Shown here piece after piece: positions 54,105 through 64,000 of a DNA stretch of 64,000 bases. Source of the DNA: Morella rubra (lineage: Eukaryota; Streptophyta; Magnoliopsida; Fagales; Myricaceae); contig CM025853.1 in assembly GCA_003952965.2 (NCBI GenBank), positions 16,695,324-16,759,323 of the forward strand, written 5' to 3'. The notes under the pieces were generated by a model. The model was not told where the DNA came from and did not search any database. It saw only the letters and a list, made by a program, of their open reading frames with translations. How positions within the stretch are numbered: position 1 is the stretch's first letter; every line of letters begins with the position of its first letter. The translations under genes and the position numbers were made by a program.

Positions 54105-57100
54105 TCATATGTGCATGAGATGTGACACAAGAGCAAGCAGCAGCCTGACTGAAGTCAATTTAACCACAGGTGAAAAAGTCTCGAAATAGTCGGAACCCTC
54201 TTTTTGTGTATATCCCTTGGCCACTAATCTGGCTTTATGTCTCTCAATAGATCCATTAGCATGATATTTGAGCTTATAATCCCATTTGCAGTCGATAGGA
54301 GTATGACCGGAGGGTAATGCACAGATAGTCCAAGCGTTGTTCAGCTCTAATGCCTCAATTTCCTTAGCCATGGCAGTCTGCCAGTCAGGTGAAGTAACAA
54401 CTTCTTTAAAGCTAGATGGTTTTGAATGTATGCTGACAGACAAGGCAAAGGCTTGATGGGAAGAGAAAGATTAAGCATAAGAAAGATAAGAAGAAATTAG
54501 ATAAGCAGTACCAGCTATAGATGAATTTGCTAATATGGAATTAGTCAAAGAAGAAACAATAGGTTTGAGTGTAGAATTAAGAGCTAACTGACAATGATAT
54601 TGTTCCAAATAAAGTGGTGTTTTTCAAAGCCTAGAAGACCTTCTAAGAGGTAAAGAAATAGGCTCTGTAGATGGTGATGAAGAAGATACAAGATCTGCAG
54701 ATAAAGTGATATGTTCTGCAGAAACTGAAGGAGGCGAGACAAGAGCAGAATCTGTCATAGTGATAGGGGATGGAATATCAGCAGAATCTAAAGTGGGAAT
54801 ATCAGAAGTGAGATCAGAAAAGGGAACTTGAAACAGGAGGAATAGAAGCAATGTCAGAAGAAGATTGATGTGGAGAAGCATTTGATGAAACATCAGGAGA
54901 AGGCATTGTAGAAGATTCAGGAATATCAAGCACAATATTGGGTATGACAGCAGTGTCATTTGAAGAGAAAGTGAAATGTTTAAAGGGAAAGAAACCTTCA
55001 TGAAAAATAATGTTTCGGGAAATGGAAAAGTGTTTGGTGTGTAAATTGTAGACTTTATATCCTTTAATTCCACAAGGATAGCCAACAAAAACACATGGAT
55101 GAGCTTTAGGATCAAACTTATGTCGATGTTTACTAAGTGCAGAGACATAACATAGACATCCAAAAGTCTTAAGATGAGTGTAAACATGTTTGGTATGAAA
55201 TAGCATTTCAAAAGGGGACTTATTGCCAAGCAATGGAGAAGGTAGACGACTTATGAGATAGGTAGCTGATAAGATGCAATCAGACCAGAGACTAAGAGGT
55301 AAGTTGGATTGAAAACGGAGAGACCTAGCAACATTTAATAAGTGTTGATGTTTCCTTTCAATAAAACCATTTTGTTGCTGAGTAGCCACAGAAGAGTGTT
55401 GGTGAATCACACCTTTAGAAGCAAGGAAACTAGAAAAACTAAATTCAGTTCCAAAGTCAGATCTAATGGTCTTAATTTTGGAATTAAATTGAGTTTTAAC
55501 TAGTTGAAAGAAGGAAATAATATGCTCTTGAGTTTTAAGCTTTAGATTGAAGCAAATAAATCCATGTATAGCAAGTGTAATCATCAACTATTGTGAGGAA
55601 AAATCAAATTCCATTATGATCAAGAATTGAAAAAGGACCCCAAAGATCACAATGGATCAATTCAAAAGCACAAGTTGATGTTGAAGATGAAATAAGAAAC
55701 GACAGTTTTCTTTGTTTGGCCTTAGGATTGGAATTTGGAACTATGAATGTCACCAATAGAATCTTACAAATTAAGCATACATGACATGGAAGGGTGACCC
55801 AAATGACAATGCCACAAGGCATGATTATTTGCAGAAACAGTGTTACTAGAAGAGTGAAAAGCACCAGATTTTTCAGGAAGTAAAAAATACAGCCCTCTTC
55901 ATTCTTTAGCCAAACCAATCGTTCTCCAAGTGAGTGGGTCCTGGATGAACAAATGATTGTTAAGAAGGATTATGTAACAAGAAATATGCTTAAGTAATGC
56001 ACTAGCAGAAATTAGGTTCAATGAAAAAGTAAGGATAACTAGCACATCTACCAGCAAAATATTTGAGGATAACAGCACTGTGCCTATGTGAGTAGCAAGG
56101 GCAGTGTGATTATTCGGCATTTTGATAGGAGTTTGGATAATTGAAGTGACAGAGGTCAGCATGGATAATGAGCTAATCATATGATTGGTTGTTCCAGTAT
56201 CAATTATCCAAGTGGAATTTGGAAAATTGGCAGTATATGGAACTGTGACAGCACTAGCAGCGAAGTGATATGAGACAATACCTGCCATATTTACCATAGC
56301 TGGAATAGGATCTGTATTGACAGTGCTTCTTGATGATGCTTCTGAGGTAGGGAGAAGAGCTAACAATTGTTGGCACTGATCAAAAAAGATGGGCAATGAC
56401 AGAGCAGATGCTGAAGAAAAATCAGAGAAGACTTGAGGCATGCTCGTTTTGATGAGATTTTTAGGATTTGAAGGTGTTTTGAGAATTTTTAGGTGATGTT
56501 GGAGTTGTATTGGTATTTGTGTAGAAGTTGTTGAGGTGTAAAAAAAGTAATGATGATTTTTAAAGTTATTATTTGTAGATTATTTTTATTAAGATGAGTG
56601 AAAAAAATAAAATGTAAAATAATATTTTTTATTTATAATATTTATTATAATTTCGAATTTCTTTTTTATTTTTTATTTTTTATTATAATATAAATATTTA
56701 GAAGGTATTTTTTGAGGAAAAAAAAAGGAGAAGAAGAAAAGACAAACGACTAATGCGAGAAGAAGAGGTTGCCTGACTCATGAACTTTTGCAAAAAAAAA
56801 AAAAAAAAACAAAAGAGAAGAAGAACTCTTGCAAAAGAGTGATTTAATGGTCAAGTGAAATGACCATATCGCCCTCAACCAAAGCACAACCTGCGTAAAT
56901 CAATTGGGGGTATTTTGTCCATTCACATGTCTGATATTTAATGAGCTGAACGTGTGGGGGCCATGTGTTTTTTAAAATTCCATTTTACCCTTCGGTTTTG
57001 ATGTACTCAACGCATGACTGGAGGGTACTTTGATAATTCGGCATATGTATGGATAGGGCAAAATCGGAAGCTAATGAACTACATCCTCAATTAAATTATG

Positions 57101-57868
57101 TTCAGTGGAGTTAGTAGTAGGTTGAATGCGAATTTTACAAATTCGGCCCAAACAAACATGCCCTTGATGAACAGAGGTTGCAGGTCGCATAGGTCTGAGC
57201 CAAGGCTTGTAACCAAGAGGATATCCATGCAATATGTAGCATTTATCCATAGTATTGCTGATAAAACCACAATGACTGCATAGAGGACGACCCTTCTTTT
57301 GTACATAAGGCTTGCCATTGAATTTGTTAAAGTTCTGTGTCCCTTAATTTCATGCAAAAAAATGCACTGTTTTCAGTAGACTAAGATTAAAAAGATGCTA
57401 TGTCACACTGTCTTTCCTCTTGAATGTTCAGCGAGAAAACTTTGTTAATAGTTGGCAATGGATCCATCAACAAAACTCGACCTCTCAAATAAGAGTATGA
57501 GTCATTCAATACCATGAGGAATTGCATAATAGACTCCTGATTATGCTCGTCAGTGAGCTGCTTCATTGCACCACATGTGCAAGTAGATTGGTGCTTATAA
57601 TTGGACAGCTCTTCCCATAGAGCTTTCAATTTCGTGTAGTATGCAATTACAATATGTGATCCTTGAGAAAGAGAAGCTATAGATTTCTATACTTGAAAAA
57701 TTCTAGGTTCATTTCCTTGTGAATACCTATCAGTCAAATCCTCCTAAATTCCAGCGGCAGTTTCAATGTAAAGAACACTATCTGCCAGTTTCTTTAGAAA
57801 TTGAATTTAAAAGCTAGGAAATCACCATATAATTACACCGAACCCAGGTGCCATGATGAGGAGAGGTC
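54105..57868 (-). pseudogene. Ty1/copia polyprotein, truncated in reverse transcriptase
   Basis: In order on the minus strand: gag C-terminal part (57,387-57,868, YYTKLKALWEELSNYKHQ), then a zinc knuckle near 57,240-57,290 reading CSHCGFISNTMDKC with Asn where His is normal. An insertion of non-gag DNA lies at about 56,445-57,085. Protease DTG in TWIIDTGTTNHMI is near 56,200. The integrase His/Cys region and core are at about 55,620-55,900 (ELIHCDLWGPF), then IRSDFGTEF and NGFIERKHQHLLN with catalytic Asp and Glu, then FVGYPCGIKGYKVYNL. A Ser-rich linker ends RRSSRL at 54,624. The reverse transcriptase start (54,105-54,443) has [20 protein letters not shown] and is cut off before its catalytic YVDD. 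Frameshifts separate the parts. RNase H and the 3' LTR are missing. Confidence 0.88.
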
Positions 57869-57872
57869 GACT

Positions 57873-59340
57873 ATAATAGCCTGGACCGTTATGACCCCAA
57901 GCGTTGTCTTATAGTAATGGACACAGCTATTTAAACTGAGATTATAGCCAATGGGAGGATCGTTAAAGCAACAAAATACTAAGCAAAACCCGAGTAGAAC
58001 CTTTTATTAATACTGAAGTATTACAAAAGAGAACCAACTTCTTATAATGTACATACTAAAGTACAAAAAAAAAACTACAGCAGAAAAACATAAAACAAAA
58101 GATCTATAATCCTCGCCATCAAAGTCACTCAAGTCTGAAATGTTGACATAGTTATCCGAGTGCAGGGTAATCCACCTATGGCCCTTCCTTCTATCAGAAC
58201 ATCTAAGTCACGGGTGACATAGACACGAAAAGTCAACTCCAAAATGATACTACCATGTTCAATGGCCGTGGTGAACTCACCTAAAAGAATAAAAATGACG
58301 AGTTTGTTCTTCGCCAAGAACACGAAGAACACTACGAAGAACATGAAGAATAAGAAGAGTAGAAATAACGCAACAATATCAAGAGATGCTAGAACAAAAA
58401 ATATAAGAGATTCACACACCATATTGAAAACTTTTGAATTGAAATACAAGATAACCAACTAAACTTTACCACTAATTGAGCCGGATCTTCATTAAACTTC
58501 ACTAAGTGTTTTCTTCCTTCTTCCTCCTACCTCACTTCACTTCTAATCTCAAGTTTAACTCACAATTATCTTATGAGCTGGTGTAGGTTCTAATGGCGTA
58601 ACCCTCTTATTTATAGGCAAACTAGGCTTGTAACATTCCGACATGTGTCCGACTAGCTCCAATTACTCAAAAGGCTTCTTTGACCACGCGTTGACACCTA
58701 GTGACCCCAAGCTGCTACTGAGCATACCTATGACTGGAATTCTCCCTATAGCCTTGGTGAGTCACTACCTAGGTCCACCGGTTGTCGACACCTCGACCTA
58801 CCTAGGTTATGGCCTTTATCGTCGTGTTTTGTAGCTTGATTCGTCAGGCTTCTAGCTTTGATTCATCGTGCTTCCTAGCCATCATAGGTGTCACTCTCTA
58901 GGGTAGCCGAAATTTTCATTTCTTAATGGCTAAGTCTTGCTAATTGCTTCACTAATCCACCAATGATCGCTAAACAACCTACTTGCTTTCACTAATCAAC
59001 CTACTTGCTTCCAAAAAATAAAAAGTCTCCAAATTTGAACCATAACTTGTGGATAATCTCCCAACATATTAAAAGAATAAAAATCATGTGGTTCATTTTT
59101 CGAGACAAAAACGTCTACTAGCTTAAAAAATTAAATTGATCCAATACGTGCTCCTCAACATCCAGAACAACAACTTAGTTACATGTGAACTCCAAATCTC
59201 ACTTAATCATGTCATAATCAAGATTTTAAACTTAGTACATAAAGTACTAATTAATCTCACTTAGTCACTAATACCCCCTAATGTATTACTAAACCAAAAC
59301 AAACAATATGCATGTTATGCTAAAAGCTCGGGGCATGACA
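57873..59340 (-). mobile_element. Gypsy-type solo LTR inside copia gag
   Basis: A 1,468-bp insertion bounded by a perfect 5-bp duplication TCGAC (57,868-57,872 and 59,341-59,345). On minus it starts TGTCATGCCCCGAG and ends GGTCCAGGCTATTATA, in the style of Ty3/gypsy LTRs, with the final CA changed to TA. A TATA box lies on minus at about 58,604-58,612. No internal region is attached, so it is a solo LTR. Removing it rejoins the copia gag. Confidence 0.82.
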
Positions 59341-59345
59341 TCGAC

Positions 59346-59560
59346 GAAGGTTGTGGAAGGGATCCATCAACGAAGGCTAGCTTATTCTTTGCACTCAAGG
59401 CCATATGCATGAATCTGGGCCAGCTTGAGTAGTTCTCTCCATTGAGAGACTAAGATACAAGTATCGTGTATGGATTGTCACTGTTATTGTGAAAATAAGG
59501 ATTTGAGTGATTTTCATAATCATTAGGAAGTAATGAAACTAAAGGAGATCCAGCAGCCAT
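59346..59560 (-). pseudogene. Copia gag N-terminal part
   Basis: The ATG at 59,560 gives MAAGSPLVSLLPNDYENHSN and, after one stop, SLNGENYSSWPRFMHMALSA, the usual N-terminal copia gag motif. It continues after the solo LTR into the part at 57,868 (HHGTWVRCNYMVISWLLNS). The stop replaces what would be a Gln codon. Confidence 0.75.
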
Positions 59561-59567
59561 TATAGTT

Positions 59568-59579
59568 GCTTTAATACCA
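59568..59579 (-). other. Degenerate primer-binding site of the copia element
   Basis: On minus it reads TGGTATTAAAGC, two changes from the standard TGGTATCAGAGC complementary to initiator Met-tRNA. It lies directly upstream of the gag ATG. Confidence 0.6.
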
Positions 59580-59584
59580 TTTCA

Positions 59585-59758
59585 AGTATTGAGAGTGGAG
59601 GTTTGGGAGAAAACAGAGTGTGTAGTAACGTATAAGAGGGAAAATTATTTGAATAACATAATTCTATTGATAGTAGTGTAGAGCTTTTATACATATAAAT
59701 TCAGCCTTAATTGTATAACAAACTAAGCATCCAGCTCATACAAGCCTAACATCTAACA
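59585..59758 (-). repeat. Probable 5' LTR of the copia element
   Basis: About 175 bp between the primer-binding site and TGTTAGATGTTAGG, with a TATA-like TATGTATAAAAG on minus near 59,690. It is short for an LTR but acceptable for small copia elements. The 3' LTR is absent, so the ends cannot be confirmed. 59,759-59,888 shows no feature. Confidence 0.4.
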
Positions 59759-59888
59759 ACTTAATTATAACTATTTTACAACTGTGATAACAAAGTTAAT
59801 ACTATCGCTAAGAAAAAGACATGATTCATCGATGACTAGTGTTGCTTGGCATCCCAATAATGTGAGTATTTTTTCAGTTAATAACATT

Positions 59889-60765
59889 GTAAATCCTAAG
59901 ATTAAGGCAACCCAAGAGGGGCTTGAATTGAGTTTCAAAACTTTTTCAAAACTCACCTTTAGAAAGTGTTTGCTAGCTATAAGTCTCACAAAGAGAAGTG
60001 ATTGCAATAAAAGATTGAACACAAGAATATAAATTGCAACTCAAATGTAGAAATAAAACTTAGAACAAGAAACTAGTAGCACAATGTAAGGAGATAAAGG
60101 AAGAGAAGCAAACACAAGATTTTTAGGTGGTTCGGCAAACCTAATGTGAACCTCATTAAGAATAACGAGACCCAACAACAATAGGGAACCCAAGATCGTT
60201 CTAGGACTGATTTGAATGGAAACCTCGACCCGTTGTTTATGAAAAACAAGAACCTCGGTATAAGGAAGACGCCACAAACGGTGATGGAACTCCGTTTGAT
60301 AAGTCGAGATGAACGCCACAGGAAATCCCGATAAGTTTGAGTAGTTCTTCAAAGAACCAAAGAGAATCACAAGACCTCTCAAATAATATTAATCTCAAAG
60401 TTATGTTCTTCATGCCCAAAAGGCCCTATAAATATACTTGGAATATCTCTCCAAGAATAGGAAACTAACTCAAATTTGAAAGAAAATCAAATGCTCCTGA
60501 AAATCCAAGTTTTTGAAAGGAAATAAACATTCCTAAAAATAATTCGGCTAAGAATAAGGAGAAGCCAGCATTTGAAAAAGGAAATTCAAATGCTCCTGAA
60601 AATCCAGACTTCGCCAGATACGTCCCGCCTTTGTTCCAGCCGAAATGTAAACGCCCGAAGTGCCAAGTGTAGACGCTTGATGTGCAAGTACTTCGGCCGA
60701 GGTGCAGGTTACCCGGGATAGTTACCCCGAGGTGCAAATACTCCTTATTCTTCACTTGCCCGGAT
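59889..60765 (-). repeat. 3' LTR of the Ty3/gypsy element
   Basis: On minus it starts TGTCATCCGGGCAAGTG soon after the polyprotein stop and ends CTTAGGATTTACA. A TATA-like TATATTTATAG lies near 60,427-60,437. Its last 170 bp resemble the gag-only element's LTR (GCCGAACCACCTAAAAATC, CTTGGGTTGCCTTAAT). No purine tract is obvious upstream. The other LTR lies beyond the window. Confidence 0.6.
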
Positions 60766-60773
60766 GACATGGA

Positions 60774-63700
60774 CTAAGCCTTGATTATTATTGGCACCCA
60801 TCTCGGTCTTGGTAGTATCAACCCAACTCTCTTGATTAGTCCATTGAGTGCTTCCTTGAAACGTTTGGCTTTAAGTCTTGTAATTGGGCCACTAGGAAGT
60901 GACAAAGGATCTCGGGTGTGCTCAACATTATCTCGATTTGCATCATTCTCCCCCTCTTGAGAAGGGTTTGTCCTCAAATCGTCACCTACATCAAAGAGAG
61001 ACAAATCAGTAACATTAAAAGTGGCACTTACATTGTACTCACTAGGTAAATCTAGCTTGTAAGCATTGTCATTGATGCGCTCGAGGACTTGGAAAGGACC
61101 ATCTTCCTCTTGGGAGCAATTTGGAACGTCTTTTTACAGGAAATCTCTCTTTCCTCATATGCAGCCAAACCCAATCGCCGGGTTCAAAAACTAGCTTGTG
61201 ACATCCCTTGTTGGCTTGTTTTGCATACTGCTCCGTTCGTCTCTCAATGTTGAGTCTTGCTTTCTCATGAATCTACTTAACAAAGTCAGCTTTCTTTTTT
61301 GCCATCTAAATTAACATGCTCAGTCAAAGGCAAAGGAGATAAGTTCAATGAGTTAAAGGATTAAACCCGTACACAAGTTCAAATGGCAAAAATTTAGTAG
61401 CATAATGAATAGCTCTGTTATAAGCAAACTCAACATATGGTAAACACTCTTCCCACGTTTTGATATTCTTTCTAATGATCGCCCTCAATAAAGTAGACAA
61501 AGTTCTATTTACTACTTCAGTTTGACCATCAGTTTGTGGATGACAAGTAGTGGAAAACAATAGCTTAGTACCTAGCTTACACCACAAAGTTTTCCAAAAA
61601 TAGCTCAAGAACTTAGCATCTCTATCCGAAACAATTGTCTTAGGCATGCCATGTAATCTCACAATCTCTCTAAAGAACAAATCAGCAACATGCGAAGCGT
61701 CATCCGTTTTGTGACATGGAATAAAATGTGCCATCTTAGAAAATCTATCCACAACCACAAAAATTGAATCTCTTCCACTTTTAGTCCTAGGCAATCCTAA
61801 CACAAAATCCATTAAATATCAATCCAAGGCTCACTAGGAATTGGTAAAGGAGTATACAAACTGTTGGACTGCACTTTGGATTTAGCATGCTTACATGTGA
61901 CACATCTACCACAAATTCTTTCAACATCTCGTTTCATGTGAGGCCAATAGAAGTGTTCCTGCAAAATAGCTAAAGTCTTTGCAACTCCAAAATGTCCCAT
62001 TAATCCCCCACCATGAGATTCCTGCACTAATAACTCCCTCAAAGAACAATTGGCACGCATAGTTTATTCTCTCGAAATAGAAATCCATCAAGCCTAAAGA
62101 ACTTACCACATGCAGTTTTCTCACAAGTCCTATATTCCACACAAAATTCGTGGTCATCAGGTATAAAGTTTTAATATGCTCAAGCATCAAGTGTGGAAAG
62201 TAATGCATACTTGCGAGAAAGTGCATCGGCTACCACATTCTCCTTACCTTGCTCATACCGAATGACGTATGGAAACGTCTCAATGAATTCCACCCAACGC
62301 GCATGCCTTTTGTTTAGCTTGTGTTGGCCCTTCAAAGTGTTTCAAGGACTCATGATCGGTGTGAATCACGAACTCCTTAGGCCATAAATAGTGCTGCCAC
62401 GTTTTTAAAGCTCGAACCAATGCATACAACTTCTTATCATAAGTTGTGTAGTTTAAGGCTGCCCCCACTTAGTTTTTCGCTGAAGTAAGCAATTGGTCAT
62501 CCTTCCTGCATAAGAACTGCGCCTATACCAATACCTGAAGCATCACATTCAACTTCAAAGTTTTAGAAAAATTAGGTAAAGATAATAAAGGGGCATTAGT
62601 CAGCTTCTCTTTGATTAATTGAAATGCCTTCTCTTGTTCTTCTCCCCATATAAATCCAACGTTCTTCTTGATCACTTCCAGCTATGCTACTAAGTCCTTG
62701 TAAAAACTAGCAAGTCCTTGAAAACTACGAACATTACCTACTCTTGTGGGACTCGGCCACTCTTTGATTGTATTTTCTCTTCATCAACCTGTATACGAAC
62801 AAATACCTTATCGGTGTAAAAAGTACACTTTTCAGATTAGCAAACAACTTTTATTTCCTAAGCACATCTAAAACATATTTCAAATGTACTACATGATCGT
62901 CCACGTTTTTGCTATAAATTAGTATATCATCAAAGTAAACAACAATAAATCGGCCTATAAATGCACGCAATACAATAAGTCTCATAAAGGTACTTGGAGC
63001 AACTCAATCCAAAAGGCATAACTAACCATTCATATATTTTGTTGCGGTTTTCCATTCATCTCCTTTTTTTATTCTAATCTGATGATAACCATTCTTTAAA
63101 TCAATCTTAGAAAATACACAAGAACCATGCAACTCATCTAACATATCATCTAAGCGAGGAATATGATGACGATACTTTACCGTTATGTGTTGAATGGCTC
63201 GCAATGCACATTCTCCATGTCCTCAGCCTCTTAGCTACAAGGTAAAACCGGAATCCGCCACATGGGTCATGCTCACCCTTGCCTCTCCAACAACTCACTC
63301 ACTCCATTGAAGCTCTGTCTCCTCAGGATTCTCCTATAAGTGCGGTTTGGAATTGTTGCACCGGAACAAAATATTTGATGTTCAACCTGAAAAACCATTT
63401 TCCTCGAGAAAGACATCTTCAAACTCCTGCAAAAGAGAAAAAATATCGCTCAGTAAAGTACCGACGAGATCATTAGTACATAAAAGAGCCTCTTGTACAT
63501 GAGTACAATAAAGGGCTGGTGTGAAAATAAAGCTCTCTTGACCTCACTTTTTTTTGCAATATAACTGAAATTTTTCCTCTCTTGCTCTCACCATGGCCGA
63601 CATCTTCTCTCTTTCCTTTTCACTCTGCTTAATTTTTTCTCTCCTTTTTTTCTCAAACTTTTTTTTTTCACTTTCAGCTTTCCTCTCTTTTTCCCTTTCA

Positions 63701-64000
63701 TTTGACTGTTGTAACCTCACTTGGTCCTCCCTAACCTGTTTTGGATTTAAAGTACAAGAGTAATAAGCTGCCTTTTAAGAGTAAAATAATACTTATTTGT
63801 GAAACCATCATGCATAACCTTCCGATCATACTGCCATGGTCTTCCAAACAATATATGACATGCATTCATAGGTACCACATCACATAGCACCACATCCTCA
63901 TATTTGCCAATAGATAATGCTACCAACACTTGCCTTGTCACCTTGACTTCACCACATTCATTCAGCCACTGAAGTCTGTACGGTTGAGGATGTTTCAAAG
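60774..64000 (-). pseudogene. Ty3/gypsy polyprotein, 3' part (runs off the window)
   Basis: In order on minus from the window end: retropepsin-type protease tail (63,747-63,998, VALSIGKYEDVVLCDVVPM and HILFGRPWQYDRKVMHDG). Reverse transcriptase follows, with [20 protein letters not shown] at 63,100 and YFDD near 62,930. The RNase H part has [19 protein letters not shown] (62,420). The integrase zinc-binding region has [20 protein letters not shown], and the integrase core (61,345-61,812) has [19 protein letters not shown], with Asp at [10 protein letters not shown] and Glu at [10 protein letters not shown]. The C-terminal GPY/F-like region (61,010-61,200) and a tail with GPITRLKAKRFKEALNGLI follow, stop at 60,774. 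The protease, RT, RNase H, integrase order defines Ty3/gypsy. Frameshifts and stops separate nearly every domain. No chromodomain is seen. Confidence 0.88.

Noticed and set aside
58129..58458. Minus hydrophobic 109-codon frame
   Set aside because: It lies within the gypsy-type solo LTR; Phe/Val richness reflects AAC/AAG-rich DNA on the other strand.

Overview
This 64 kb window looks like intergenic nuclear DNA of a eudicot plant. It is AT-rich, carries spliced gene fragments with GT/AG introns, and is filled with plant-type transposable elements (Ty1/copia, Ty3/gypsy, L1-like LINE, hAT, Mutator-like elements, MITEs). I see no bacterial operons, tRNA or rRNA genes, or CRISPR arrays. A 1,000-base run of N marks an assembly gap. 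I cannot name the species.

Layout: 1-8.7 kb, 21.0-27.9 kb and 27.9-28.7 kb are three copies (A, B, and truncated C) of a tandem unit. Each full unit carries a minus-strand BED-zinc-finger/hAT-transposase-like gene with its own upstream exon. A fourth, scattered copy (D) lies at 42.2-43.7 and 50.1-50.6 kb. Copy B is closest to intact, with at least one frameshift and a second small frame error in exon 1. Copy A is broken by a non-autonomous hAT element and has its BED exon triplicated. At 9.4-16.8 kb lie a non-autonomous copia-type element with gag only (TR-GAG-like) and two inverted solo LTRs of the same family. At 17-21 kb are a small hAT MITE, a tandem duplication and a probable gene-capturing MULE. 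Unit B's flank holds a well-delimited Pack-MULE (21,401-22,724) that has captured a complete R2R3-MYB DNA-binding domain.

28.7-33.4 kb holds a degenerate RING-finger gene fragment and unassigned DNA. 33.4-40.8 kb is a 5'-truncated L1-type LINE whose RNase H domain is split by a 4.1 kb hAT element with a perfect 8-bp target duplication. 41.0-41.9 kb (minus) is a broken gene for a secreted protein built from five tandem proline-rich repeats, with a TATA box. 44.2-45.5 kb has two small Mutator-like elements. 47.9-48.35 kb has an unidentified membrane-protein reading frame in two frames. 50.6-54 kb contains unassigned GC-rich DNA, the gap and part of a gypsy-type LTR. 54.1-59.8 kb is a truncated minus-strand copia element whose gag is interrupted by a gypsy-type solo LTR. 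59.9-64 kb is the 3' half of a minus-strand Ty3/gypsy element that runs off the window.

The genes do not form a pathway. The window is best read as nested transposition into tandemly duplicated transposase-derived genes. The two most interesting host-derived sequences are the MYB domain captured by the Pack-MULE and the repeat-containing secreted precursor. No clearly functional housekeeping gene was found. All identifications come from reading motifs by eye, without database searches.
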